Shown: piece after piece, positions 36,656 to 44,998 of the stretch
Numbering within the stretch: position 1 is the stretch's first letter
Layout: the number at the start of each line of letters is the position of its first letter
Origin: Lelliottia wanjuensis
GTDB taxonomy: Bacteria; Pseudomonadota; Gammaproteobacteria; Enterobacterales; Enterobacteriaceae
Reading direction: 5' to 3'
NCBI RefSeq assembly: GCF_030238365.1
Contig: NZ_JASSOT010000050.1
Coordinates: 1-64,000 of the forward strand
DNA: 64,000 nucleotides
The notes under the pieces: generated by a model
The model's database searches: none
What the model was told of the DNA's origin: nothing
What the model saw: the letters and a program-made list of their open reading frames with translations, nothing else
Translations under genes and position numbers: made by a program

Positions 36656-37842
36656 TACAGGGCCTGGAACAGCGAATTCATCATGCTGTCGTTGGTGCTG
36701 ATCACTTTGGTGTTGGCCTGGTAGTTACGCTGGGCGGTCATCAGCCCGACCAGTTCGGCGGTGAGATCGACGTTAGAGCCTTCCAGAGTGTTGGAGCTGA
36801 TCGCCCCCAGCAGGCCGGTGCCCGGTGCGCCCGTCAGCGGCGTGCCGGAGCTGGCGGTTTGCGACCAGGTGGTGCCATCCTGGGACGAGAGGCCGTTCGG
36901 GTTGGAGAAGCTCGCCAGCACCAGCTGGCCCTGCAGCAGGCGCTCGCCGTTGGAGAAGGTGGCGTAGACGCTGCCGTCTTTGTCGATCATCTGCCCGGTA
37001 CGTTCGCCCGAGGCGTAGCCGTTGCCGCTGTTTTTGCTGACCGAGAAATCGGAGCCGAACTGGGTGGTGCCGCTGTAGCTCAGGGTCAGTTCGATGCCTT
37101 CCGCGCCCGGAATATCCGCATTAACGGTCACCGGCCCGGTCGGCGCCTGCAACACGCCCTGCTCGGTGAAGGTCATTTTCTCGGTGGTGCCGAGATCCTG
37201 ATCGTCCATGTAGTAGTGCACTTCCCACTCGTTGTCCGAGGTTTTGACGAAGTACTGCTTCATGGTGTGTTCGCGGCCCAGGGAGTCGAACACCTGCGTG
37301 GCGTAGGTGTGGTTGTAGGATTTTTCGTCCTTCGGATCGAAGGTGGCGTTTTCCGGCAGCTTTTCGTTGGCGTTCAGGTTGGCGGTAAAGTCGAGAGTGC
37401 TGGTCGCTTTCGCCGGAATCGAGCCGCTGCTGATGGTCAGATTGCCGATGGTGCCGGTCTGTACCACGCCGTTGGCATCCACCGGATAACCCTGCAGGTA
37501 CATGCCCAGGTTGTTGATCAGGTTGCCGTTGTTGTCGGTCTGCATATAGCCCGCGCGGGTGTAGGCGGTGGTGCCGGTGCTGTCGCGCATCATAAAGAAG
37601 CCGTCGCCGTTGATCGCCAGATCCAGGCTGTTGGCAGAGGCAAAAATGGTTCCGCTTTTGGAGATACTCTGCGCCACGCCGGTGACGCCCACGCCCAGCG
37701 GCTGGCCTTCGGCATATAAAGAAGCAAACTCAGCGCGGCCGGATTTAAAGCCCACGGTGCCGGAGTTGGCGATGTTGTTGGAGATCGCCCCAAGTTGTTG
37801 GTTGATGGCATTCAGGCCAGAAACTGCAATATCAAAGCTCAT
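36655..37842 (-). CDS. LfgE, hook protein
   Basis: This 395-residue FlgE homologue has the start MSFDIAVSGLNAINQQLGAI, a central hook domain and C-terminal NVDLTAELVGLMTAQRNYQA. It forms the universal joint of the lateral flagellum; its length is presumably set by LafE. Confidence 0.95.
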   Translation of the reverse strand: MSFDIAVSGLNAINQQLGAISNNIANSGTVGFKSGRAEFASLYAEGQPLGVGVTGVAQSISKSGTIFASANSLDLAINGDGFFMMRDSTGTTAYTRAGYMQTDNNGNLINNLGMYLQGYPVDANGVVQTGTIGNLTISSGSIPAKATSTLDFTANLNANEKLPENATFDPKDEKSYNHTYATQVFDSLGREHTMKQYFVKTSDNEWEVHYYMDDQDLGTTEKMTFTEQGVLQAPTGPVTVNADIPGAEGIELTLSYSGTTQFGSDFSVSKNSGNGYASGERTGQMIDKDGSVYATFSNGERLLQGQLVLASFSNPNGLSSQDGTTWSQTASSGTPLTGAPGTGLLGAISSNTLEGSNVDLTAELVGLMTAQRNYQANTKVISTNDSMMNSLFQAL

Positions 37843-37854
37843 AGTAATTCCTGA

Positions 37855-38547
37855 TTAACTCGTTAATCCCTTAGGGGTTTTATCGCTGGATTGACCAAAC
37901 TGGGTGATGTTGTTGTAGGCCACTTCGCCGATGCCGGTGATGTTGAGCACGGTCGCGGTGCCGTCGAGCGGGATGCGCACGTTGCTCACCACGCCGCCGA
38001 CTTCGATCGGCACTTTGGCCGGTTCGTTGTCGGTCATCACCGTCATGGTGTACTTGCCCTCTTTCAGCCCCAGTTCCTGCGGGTCGATAGTGAAGTCCAC
38101 GGAACCGGCTTCCTGTTTGCCCAGCTCGATTTTGGTCTCGGTGCCGCTTTCGTCTTTGACGATCACCGTGACGGTGTTGGCGGCATGATCCAGCGTCAGA
38201 CGGCCTTCAATGTTGGTGCTGCCGTCGGTGTTGATGGTGTCGGTCTGAACCATCACCTTCTGGCCCACCAGGTTGCCCGTCGACAGGGTTTGCAGGTTGT
38301 CCATCAGCACCGCGTTGTTAGCCATTAATTTCGACATGGTCTCCATCGACTGCACCTGGGTCAGCTGCGCGAGCTGGCCGACGTATTCGGTGCCGTCGGT
38401 CGGATTCAACGGATCCTGGTTCTGGATTTGTGCCACCAGCAGCTGCATAAACAGGTTGTTCATCCCCGCCGCGCTGTTGTCATTGGCGGATACACCGCTG
38501 TCGTAAGTGGTGGTGCCGGATTGAGTGGAAACGCCATTCACGCTCAT
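37855..38547 (-). CDS. LfgD, hook-cap scaffold protein
   Basis: This 230-residue FlgD homologue contains the QLLVAQIQNQDPLNPTDGTE motif near the N-terminus and a FlgD Ig-like/tudor region. It caps the growing hook and is absent from the finished structure. Confidence 0.94.
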   Translation of the reverse strand: MSVNGVSTQSGTTTYDSGVSANDNSAAGMNNLFMQLLVAQIQNQDPLNPTDGTEYVGQLAQLTQVQSMETMSKLMANNAVLMDNLQTLSTGNLVGQKVMVQTDTINTDGSTNIEGRLTLDHAANTVTVIVKDESGTETKIELGKQEAGSVDFTIDPQELGLKEGKYTMTVMTDNEPAKVPIEVGGVVSNVRIPLDGTATVLNITGIGEVAYNNITQFGQSSDKTPKGLTS

Positions 38548-38550
38548 CTA

Positions 38551-38976
38551 TTACGCCTCGCCCAGACGCAGCAGGCTCTGCTGCATGCTTTTTACATTGT
38601 TAAGAACATCGACGTTGGTTTCGAAGTTGCGCGACGCGGACATCATGTCCGCCATCTCTTCCACCACGTTGATGTCGGGATACCAGACGTAACCGTCCGG
38701 GTTCGCCATCGGGTGATGCGGTTCATATCGCTGCACCGCATTGCCGGATTCCACGACGTCCATCACCTGCACGCGGGCGCCGGACAAGCCGTTGTTGTTC
38801 AGCAGCTCGTCGTTCTGGTACACCGCCGCGAAGACCGGACGACGCGCTTTGTAGACGCCCGCCTCTGCCGTCGCCGCGGTATCGGCGTTGGCGAGGTTAC
38901 TGGCGACGGTGTTCAGGCGGACGGTTTGTGCCGTCATGGCCGAGCCTGAGACTCGGTAGATATCGGTAAAAGCCAT
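38551..38976 (-). CDS. LfgC, proximal rod protein
   Basis: This 141-residue FlgC homologue has the start MAFTDIYRVSGSAMTAQTVR and C-terminal DINVVEEMADMMSASRNFET. It is part of the lfgBCDEFGHIJKL-lafW operon. Confidence 0.94.
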   Translation of the reverse strand: MAFTDIYRVSGSAMTAQTVRLNTVASNLANADTAATAEAGVYKARRPVFAAVYQNDELLNNNGLSGARVQVMDVVESGNAVQRYEPHHPMANPDGYVWYPDINVVEEMADMMSASRNFETNVDVLNNVKSMQQSLLRLGEA

Positions 38977-38995
38977 TAATCGTTACCTGATTCAA

Positions 38996-39346
38996 TTACT
39001 TGCCTTCAATGGCCTTCTTCAGGCCAGTGAATTTCATGTTTAAAAACGCCAGGCTCATCTGGTAGTCCTGAACGTTTTTGGCAAACTCTGTTTGTTCCAC
39101 ATCCAGCGCGACGGTGTTGCCGTCCGAGGAGGGCTGATAGGGCACGCGATACATCTTCTGCGCCGCCGAGCCTGGAAAGAAATCCCGCTGCGAACGTTGC
39201 ATCTCCGCGGCAAAATCAATATCTTTAGCCTGGAAATTGGGTGTATCGACGTTAGCCAGGTTTGCTGAAAGCAGTTCCGCCCTGGAAAGTCGAAGTGCTA
39301 CAGCTTGCGGATGAACGCCCAATGCCTTATCAAAACTAATACTCAC
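38996..39346 (-). CDS. LfgB, proximal rod protein
   Basis: This 116-residue FlgB homologue is read from a GTG 7 bp after GGAG. It contains the rod motif LSANLANVDTPNFQAKDIDF and ends FTGLKKAIEGK. It is the first gene of the 11-gene rod/hook operon plus lafW. A sigma-54 element lies 58-72 bp upstream. Confidence 0.93.
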   Translation of the reverse strand: MSISFDKALGVHPQAVALRLSRAELLSANLANVDTPNFQAKDIDFAAEMQRSQRDFFPGSAAQKMYRVPYQPSSDGNTVALDVEQTEFAKNVQDYQMSLAFLNMKFTGLKKAIEGK

Positions 39347-39403
39347 AACTCACTCCTTCGTGATGGTGGACAGTGCCGATAGTCCGTGTTGCTGCAATCT
39401 TTA

Positions 39404-39418
39404 AAGCAACTATCGTGC
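39404..39418 (-). promoter_or_regulatory. Sigma-54 promoter element before lfgB
   Basis: The minus-strand reading TGGCACGATAGTTGC is a full match to TGGCACG-N4-TTGC. It lies about 58 bp upstream of the lfgB start, leaving a leader of about 45 bases. It differs from the lafB element by one base in the spacer, which suggests a shared LafK-dependent regulon. Confidence 0.88.
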
Positions 39419-39433
39419 CAGGTTTATAACATC

Positions 39434-40219
39434 ATGATTCATAGCGTTTTATCACCATCTGTACCGCGTAACGGGAAGAGCTTTTTCCGCCTCACCCTGG
39501 CCGCAGCATTACTGTGCTTTGCCGCGACTTCCGCCGCCGCGCCCCCGACGCCTGCCAGCGCCCGTAAGCAGGTGCATACCCGCGTCCAGCAGGCGGCTTC
39601 CGACGCCATTCGCCAGGAAGCGCAGCGCAATCGCTGGGAGGATTACCAGGCGAAGCTCAATCTGTTTATTCCTTCTGAGATCTCGCAATACGCCCCGTGT
39701 GGCGCGCCGCTGACGGTCAGCATGCCCTCGGGCGAGCGCCTCGATCTGCGCAGGCTGCGTTTTGACGTGCGCTGTGACAGCGCGAACGGCTGGGAAGTGG
39801 CGGTGACGGTCAAACCGGATATCTATCTTTCCGTGCTGATGGCAAAAAACACCCTTGAGCGCGGGCATGTGCTCGGTCCCTCCGATATCACCCTGAAGAA
39901 GTTCAATATCAGCAACTTGCGCAGCGGCTACATCACCCATCCCGACGACGTGGTGGGCCTGACGCTCAAGCGCCGCGTGCGTGAACTTCAGCCGTTGAGC
40001 ATGAGTCAGCTGGATTCGCCGGTGATGGTCGAGCGCGGTCAGCGGGTGCTGATGATTGCCGATCAGGACGGCGTCGAGGCCCGCACCATGGGGATCGCCA
40101 CCAAAAAAGGGCGTAAAGGCGAGATGATCAAAGTGAAAAATGAGAGCAGCGAGCGGGAAGTGACCGCCATCGTCAGCGACATGGGCGTGGTCCGAACAAA
40201 CCTCAGCGCGAAAAATTAA
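39434..40219 (+). CDS. LfgA, P-ring assembly chaperone
   Basis: This 261-residue FlgA homologue has a signal peptide (FRLTLAAALLCFAATSAAA) and a C-terminal SAF domain (about residues 125-250; LERGHVLGPSDITLKKF, AIVSDMGVVRTN). It helps LfgI assemble in the periplasm. It is divergent from lfgB. The ATG at 39434 is chosen because it gives a clean signal peptide; an in-frame start at 39386 would run through the promoter region. Confidence 0.9.
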   Translation: MIHSVLSPSVPRNGKSFFRLTLAAALLCFAATSAAAPPTPASARKQVHTRVQQAASDAIRQEAQRNRWEDYQAKLNLFIPSEISQYAPCGAPLTVSMPSGERLDLRRLRFDVRCDSANGWEVAVTVKPDIYLSVLMAKNTLERGHVLGPSDITLKKFNISNLRSGYITHPDDVVGLTLKRRVRELQPLSMSQLDSPVMVERGQRVLMIADQDGVEARTMGIATKKGRKGEMIKVKNESSEREVTAIVSDMGVVRTNLSAKN

Positions 40220-40347
40220 AAAACTTTACGCCGGGTTTAAGTTTCGCCCTCAGCGCGTCGCTTTACAGGGGTAAGGAGATCGGAAAGGTTTTTTCCGCCC
40301 GCCAGATAGCTGACGCAACCTGCACAAACAAGAAGATGGAGTAAGCG

Positions 40348-40620
40348 ATGAAAGTGACATCCCCACAGTACGCCATGACGAGCGCGATCAATCAGTCCAG
40401 TGCGACAGCACAGACTCGCACCGCAGGTGCTGAGGAGATGAAAGTCGCACGCACCACCGCCATTGACCCGGTTCTGGGTGATGCGCAGACGCAGCTGGCT
40501 ACCATGCCAGAAGTCGAAATGGCGCGCGTCGCCAGCATGAAAGAGGCTATCGCCAGCGGGAAAATCAGCGTCGATCTCGATGCCCTGACCAGCGCGATAG
40601 AGCAATACTATCAGAGGTAA
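40348..40620 (+). CDS. LfgM, anti-sigma-28 factor
   Basis: This 90-residue FlgM homologue is disordered and Thr/Ala-rich at the N-terminus. The C-terminal sigma-binding helices (VARVASMKEAIASGKISVDL, TSAIEQYYQR) are intact. It would hold LafS inactive until the hook is complete and then be exported. It is 2 bp upstream of lfgN. Confidence 0.92.
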   Translation: MKVTSPQYAMTSAINQSSATAQTRTAGAEEMKVARTTAIDPVLGDAQTQLATMPEVEMARVASMKEAIASGKISVDLDALTSAIEQYYQR

Positions 40621-40622
40621 AC

Positions 40623-41060
40623 ATGAGTAACGCCGCACAGAGCGTCAAAACGCTGATCCAGGGGATGGTTGACGACAGTAACCGTTACGGCCAGCTGAAA
40701 TCCCTGCTGAAGGATCAGCGTCAGCTGCTGATCGCGCGCAACGCGCAGGAACTGGAGTCGTTGAACGCCAGCATTTTCACGGTGTATGAGCAGCTTCTGG
40801 AAAACAGCCGACAGCGCTATCAGCTCCTGACCCAGCTCGGGATCCCCGCCGGTGCGCACGGCCTGCGTACGCTCTTCACCCGCCTGCCCGCCGCCAATCA
40901 GTCACAGCTCAACACGCTCTGGGATTCGCTGGAGCAGATCGCCGCCGAATGCAAAACCCTGAACGACAGCAACGGCATGGTGCTGGCGATGCAGCAGGAC
41001 GTTCTGCAAAACCTGTTTAACGTGGGCGAGCCGGAGAACTGGCTTTATCGGCAGGTGTGA
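40623..41060 (+). CDS. LfgN, export chaperone for junction proteins
   Basis: This 145-residue FlgN-family protein is all-helical (LLKDQRQLLIARNAQELESL). It is expected to carry LfgK and LfgL to the export gate. It ends 41 bp before the large glycosyltransferase, which follows on the same strand. Confidence 0.9.
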   Translation: MSNAAQSVKTLIQGMVDDSNRYGQLKSLLKDQRQLLIARNAQELESLNASIFTVYEQLLENSRQRYQLLTQLGIPAGAHGLRTLFTRLPAANQSQLNTLWDSLEQIAAECKTLNDSNGMVLAMQQDVLQNLFNVGEPENWLYRQV

Positions 41061-41101
41061 AACATCCCCGCTGAACTCTCTTTTCCCCGAAGGACCGCAG
41101 T

Positions 41102-43378
41102 ATGACCACTCAAAAACACCTGTCGGCTGAACTGTCTCAGGAAGATTTGCTGGCCGCCATTCAGGCGACAGCCGCGACCCATTCACCCGTCACGCTGGAA
41201 GGGGCAGACCCGGATAAATTCGCGGAAATCAGCGGATATCTGAGTCGCTGCGGCTATCAGTGCATCGGGCAAACCGATCAACCCCTTTCACATCAGTTTG
41301 TTCCGCTTGAGGCTGGAAAACAGCGGATTGTGGTGACGGCCACCAACGATAATTTCCATTTCCTGCGTCCCGTCATGGAGCTGATGCGAGAGCAAGGACA
41401 TCACGTTCAGGAACTTAGCGGAACATCCCTCACCCAGCAATCCCTGCTCAATGCCCTTCGCCACTGCGACGTCGCCTGGTTTGAATGGGGTGACGGCGCG
41501 ATTATCGCAGCCAGTCAGTTGCCGAAATATTGCCGCATGGTCTGCCGCATTCATCGTTATGAGCTTTACGGCGAGGCATTTTTACAGGCCAACTGGGACA
41601 ATATTGACGAAGTGGTTCTGGTCAGCCAGGCGATGAAAAAGCGCTTTGTATCCCTGATAGGAAAAAAATTACCCGCCCATCTGAAGGTGACGGTTCTGGC
41701 CAATTTAACCGAACACGCGCCTGTCACGCAGAGTGCCATTCGTCGTAATCCGTTTCACATCGCCTGCGTGGCCCGCTTTGCGCCGCAAAAAAATCTGATT
41801 ATGCTGCTGCCAATCTTGCAGGCACTGGTCAAACAGAATTCGCGCTACAAGCTGTTTATTGCCGGACGCGTAGAAGATCAATGCCTCTTCGACAGTTTCA
41901 CTCAGTTGGTCGCCATCTATGGTTTATCCCGCAACGTGGTCATCTGCGGAACCATTGCCGCCGAGGAAATGGCGAGCTGGTACGCGGACAAATCCTTTTT
42001 GCTCTCGACCAGCTATAACGAGTCTCAGGGCATGGGTGTTTTTGAGGCGATGCTTGCCGGGTTAAAACCCGTTGCCTTCCATGCTCCCGGAGGGTTGAGC
42101 GAATATCTGCCCAAACGTTATTTGTTCACCTCACTTGAGGACGCCGTGGCTCGGGTGCTTGAAGGCAACACTTCCCCTGAACTCTATATACAGGAAGCCC
42201 AAACCCTTCTGCGCCAGCAGGAGTTGCCGGAAGGCTATCAGGCGCTCTGGCAGCCCGTCAGCAGCAGCACACCGCTTTTTTCGATTGTCATCCCCTGCTA
42301 TAACCGTGAGCGCTTTTTACTCCCGGCGGTCTCTTCTGCGCTGAATCAGCGAGATTCACATTTTGAGGTGGTGGTGGTTGACGATGGGTCGACAGACGGG
42401 AGTCTTGCGACCATCGAATCCCTGAACGATCGGCGCTTACGCATCGTTCGCAAAGCACACACCAACGCCCCGGATACCCGAAACCGCTGCATCGAAGAGG
42501 CGAAGGGTGAATATCTGGTCTGGCTGGATAGTGATGACCTCCTCCATGCCAATGCGTTAACTCACTACCGCACCTTGCTTCAGCGCAACCCGCAGACCGA
42601 TGTGATCTCCTGCGCTATGGAAACCTTAGCGGGTGAAAAGCGGTTCTTTTCCCTGTTCAACTATGCGCCAGCCAACTGGTTACCTCAGATCGCCCACGGC
42701 AACTTTATTGCCAACCCCGGCTGCTGCGTTCGTCGTTCGCTCTATGCCAAAGTCGGGAGCTATGACCCGACATACCTGCGCGCTCACGACTACGAATTCT
42801 GGTCCCGCGCCGTCGGTGTGGCTCGCATTGCCTTTACCGCACAGTGCAATATCGCCTATCGCCTGCACGACGATAATCTGACCGGAATGGGTAAACCGAT
42901 GGATGCGACCTATGAGTATCGTATCTTTGAGGCCATCCTTAAACGCTACCGGTCAGCGGCGCTGTTTCCAGACAAAAGCCGCCAGGAGATCGACGCGTTT
43001 GTGCAGACGCGCCGCGATGCGTTAGTGGCCGCCTGCGATCTCGACAACATCATCATCGTGCTGGATGCCACAACGGTCTCCATTGATACCTTAATCGAGC
43101 AAATTCAGCACCTGGGCGCTCAACAGGATAAGCAATTCCATCTGCTAGTGGTGTCCGACAAAGCGCTGCCCTTTGCCAGCCTGCCCGTGCTGATTGCCGA
43201 TTCGCCCGAGCCTGCCATTCTGCGCCAGTACGCGAGTGATACCTTCCCGCAGCGCTATTGCCGACTCTTTACGGCCGATCCCGGCATGCCAATACATCCG
43301 TTGACGATCGCCGATCTCAAGCACGCACTTTTGCACGACAGCCCCATCGCCATGGGTTTGCATCGTTTACCTCTTTGA
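41102..43378 (+). CDS. Two-domain glycosyltransferase (GT4 + GT2)
   Basis: This is a 758-residue cytoplasmic protein. Residues about 80-370 look like a GT4/GT-B enzyme (VARFAPQKNLIMLLPILQAL, SYNESQGMGVFEAMLAGLKP). Residues about 395-640 are a GT2/GT-A domain (FSIVIPCYNRERFLLPAV, VVVDDGSTDGSL, WLDSDD). The last 110 residues are unassigned. Its place in the lfgAMN operon and the methyltransferase behind it suggest that it builds a glycan on lateral flagellin. The substrate sugars cannot be read from sequence. An O-antigen role is less likely here. Confidence 0.88.
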   Translation: MTTQKHLSAELSQEDLLAAIQATAATHSPVTLEGADPDKFAEISGYLSRCGYQCIGQTDQPLSHQFVPLEAGKQRIVVTATNDNFHFLRPVMELMREQGHHVQELSGTSLTQQSLLNALRHCDVAWFEWGDGAIIAASQLPKYCRMVCRIHRYELYGEAFLQANWDNIDEVVLVSQAMKKRFVSLIGKKLPAHLKVTVLANLTEHAPVTQSAIRRNPFHIACVARFAPQKNLIMLLPILQALVKQNSRYKLFIAGRVEDQCLFDSFTQLVAIYGLSRNVVICGTIAAEEMASWYADKSFLLSTSYNESQGMGVFEAMLAGLKPVAFHAPGGLSEYLPKRYLFTSLEDAVARVLEGNTSPELYIQEAQTLLRQQELPEGYQALWQPVSSSTPLFSIVIPCYNRERFLLPAVSSALNQRDSHFEVVVVDDGSTDGSLATIESLNDRRLRIVRKAHTNAPDTRNRCIEEAKGEYLVWLDSDDLLHANALTHYRTLLQRNPQTDVISCAMETLAGEKRFFSLFNYAPANWLPQIAHGNFIANPGCCVRRSLYAKVGSYDPTYLRAHDYEFWSRAVGVARIAFTAQCNIAYRLHDDNLTGMGKPMDATYEYRIFEAILKRYRSAALFPDKSRQEIDAFVQTRRDALVAACDLDNIIIVLDATTVSIDTLIEQIQHLGAQQDKQFHLLVVSDKALPFASLPVLIADSPEPAILRQYASDTFPQRYCRLFTADPGMPIHPLTIADLKHALLHDSPIAMGLHRLPL

Positions 43379-43394
43379 AGCATCAGGATTAGAT

Positions 43395-44039
43395 ATGTCT
43401 CAGCCAAACAATACGTTAGCGTTTCAACACTCAGCCCAGTACTGGGACGACCGTTATCGCCTTGCAGGGAATTCCGGCGCAGGCTCCTACGGTTGCCTGG
43501 CGGATTTTAAAGCTGGGGTATTGAATCGGTTTGTTGAAAAGGAAAACATTACGTCAGTCATGGAGTTCGGCTGCGGCGATGGAAACCAGCTCTCTCTGGC
43601 GCGCTACCCGCGCTATACCGGTTTTGATGTTTCTGAACATGCTCTCGCACGTTGCCAGAGCCGGTTCGCCAGCGATCAGACGAAAGATTTCCATCCAGTC
43701 AGCGCCTGGACCGGTCAGACGGCTGAACTCGCACTGTCGCTGGATGTGATTTATCACTTAATTGAAGATGACGTTTTCACGCGCTATATGACCACGCTTT
43801 TCAGCTCCGCAGAGCGCTTTGTCATTATTTATGCGTCGAATAACGAGGAGCTGAATGCCTTGCTGGGCGGGCATGTCAAACACGTCCGCCATCGCAAGTT
43901 CACCGACTGGATTGTTAAAAACATGACCGCAGAGTGGGTGCTGGAGGACTGGGTGCCGAATCAGTATCCGTTTGATGTTCGCAATCAGGAGAATACTTCT
44001 TTTGCGGATTTTTATATTTTTCGGCGTGTTGGAGGGTAG
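43395..44039 (+). CDS. SAM-dependent methyltransferase
   Basis: This 214-residue class I methyltransferase has motif I VMEFGCGDGNQ (about residue 57) and a post-I acidic residue in YTGFDVSEHALARC. LSLDVIYHLIEDDVFTRYM is typical of small-molecule or glycan methylases. It lies 16 bp after the glycosyltransferase, so it probably methylates the sugar that enzyme adds. Methylation of a protein residue is the alternative. Confidence 0.85.
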   Translation: MSQPNNTLAFQHSAQYWDDRYRLAGNSGAGSYGCLADFKAGVLNRFVEKENITSVMEFGCGDGNQLSLARYPRYTGFDVSEHALARCQSRFASDQTKDFHPVSAWTGQTAELALSLDVIYHLIEDDVFTRYMTTLFSSAERFVIIYASNNEELNALLGGHVKHVRHRKFTDWIVKNMTAEWVLEDWVPNQYPFDVRNQENTSFADFYIFRRVGG

Positions 44040-44130
44040 TCGTGAAGACTCCAGCCCATCATCTTGCGAACGACACCAAAGGGCGATAACGCGCCGGTAT
44101 ATCGTCAGCGAAATGTTCAGAAGACTAATC

Positions 44131-44156
44131 CCCGCACCTGTTATTACAGGTGCGGG
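44131..44156 (+). terminator. Hairpin after the methyltransferase gene
   Basis: CCCGCACCTGT / ACAGGTGCGGG is an 11-bp perfect stem with a 4-base loop. It lacks a strong T-run. It probably ends the lfgAMN-glycosyltransferase-methyltransferase transcript. Confidence 0.65.
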
Positions 44157-44269
44157 AAAAGAATACGATCATATCTTTGTTTTTAAAATGGTGGTTACTG
44201 GAAGGAGTATCTGGTTTTCGAATGTTATTGCATGGAGGCTGATACCTTAGTGGGTGGTTCGCGCTAAAA

Positions 44270-44285
44270 ACCGCCCAAAGGCGGT
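44270..44285 (-). terminator. Terminator of the higBA module
   Basis: On the minus strand ACCGCC / GGCGGT with a 4-base loop is followed by TTTTTAGC, just past the antitoxin stop codon. Confidence 0.75.
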
Positions 44286-44289
44286 AAGA

Positions 44290-44649
44290 TCATGCACTAA
44301 TCAGGCTCTCAAGAGGGATCCCAAATTGCGCATGAAGCCGACGGATCATCGGTAAAGTCAGTGTTCGCGTGCCATTCAAAATTTCGTAAACACGATTAGA
44401 TTTACCAATGGCGGGCTCGAGATCTTTTACGCTCAGCCCTAGTTGGTCCATACGGAATTTGATGGCTTCTATCGCTGAAGGCGGCTCAATCGGATAATGT
44501 TTTTTTTCGTATTCTTCGATAAGCAAACACATCACTTCAAAGTAGTCGCCTTCTGGCGTATCCATCGCCGGCTCATTCTCGAACATAGGTTCGACCGCCC
44601 GGAGGGCGGCCTCATAATCTTGTTCAGTTCTGATGGGTTTAATGTTCAT
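44290..44649 (-). CDS. HigA-like antitoxin
   Basis: This 119-residue protein begins MNIKPIRTEQDYEAALRAVE, the N-terminal part usual for the HigA antitoxins paired with HigB_toxin-type RNases. The C-terminal helix-turn-helix (about 65-115; LSVKDLEPAIGKSNRVYEIL, LTLPMIRRLH) would bind the operator at 44963-44987. It starts just after the toxin gene; toxin-first order is characteristic of higBA. Confidence 0.92.
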   Translation of the reverse strand: MNIKPIRTEQDYEAALRAVEPMFENEPAMDTPEGDYFEVMCLLIEEYEKKHYPIEPPSAIEAIKFRMDQLGLSVKDLEPAIGKSNRVYEILNGTRTLTLPMIRRLHAQFGIPLESLISA

Positions 44650-44652
44650 CAT

Positions 44653-44955
44653 TCACTCCAGTTCAACTGTATCCGCATCTATGGCGTCGTATTCCTTGTG
44701 AGTTCCGATAAATTTGACGAAAATCCATCCACGCTGATACGCAATTGCCACTATAAGTCGGTAATTATTTCCCTTAATGTTGAAAACCACTCGCCTGTCC
44801 TTAAGAATGCTGGCGCTGCGGTATTGTTCTTTGATCTCTGCCGGGGTTTTCCAGTCAGCTTTTGTTGCCTCGTCTACCCAGGCCCTTAGCGGTTGTTCAG
44901 CGCCAGGGTTCTCCGCCCAGAAGTCCCTTAATATCTTGACTGAGATGATTTTCAT
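44653..44955 (-). CDS. HigB-like mRNA-interferase toxin
   Basis: This 100-residue RelE-fold protein opens MKIISVKILRDFWAENPGAE. VVFNIKGNNYRLIVAIAY, then VKFIGTHKEYD, is the signature of the HigB_toxin family. It cleaves ribosome-bound mRNA when HigA is lost. Its ATG lies 7 bp downstream of a 25-bp operator palindrome. The pair sits between the two halves of the flagellar locus, where it could stabilise the region. Confidence 0.93.
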   Translation of the reverse strand: MKIISVKILRDFWAENPGAEQPLRAWVDEATKADWKTPAEIKEQYRSASILKDRRVVFNIKGNNYRLIVAIAYQRGWIFVKFIGTHKEYDAIDADTVELE

Positions 44956-44962
44956 GGAACAA

Positions 44963-44987
44963 TTCTAGTCCCATAATGGGACTAGAA
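44963..44987. promoter_or_regulatory. higBA operator palindrome
   Basis: TTCTAGTCCCAT, one central A, then the exact reverse complement form a perfect 12-bp inverted repeat immediately upstream of higB. It is the likely HigA/HigBA autoregulatory site and overlaps the probable promoter. Confidence 0.85.
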
Positions 44988-44998
44988 CAAGTCCGAAA

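Noticed and set aside
39375..39383. GCCGATAG as a sigma-28 -10 element for lfgA
   Set aside because: No TAAA-type -35 lies at the right distance.
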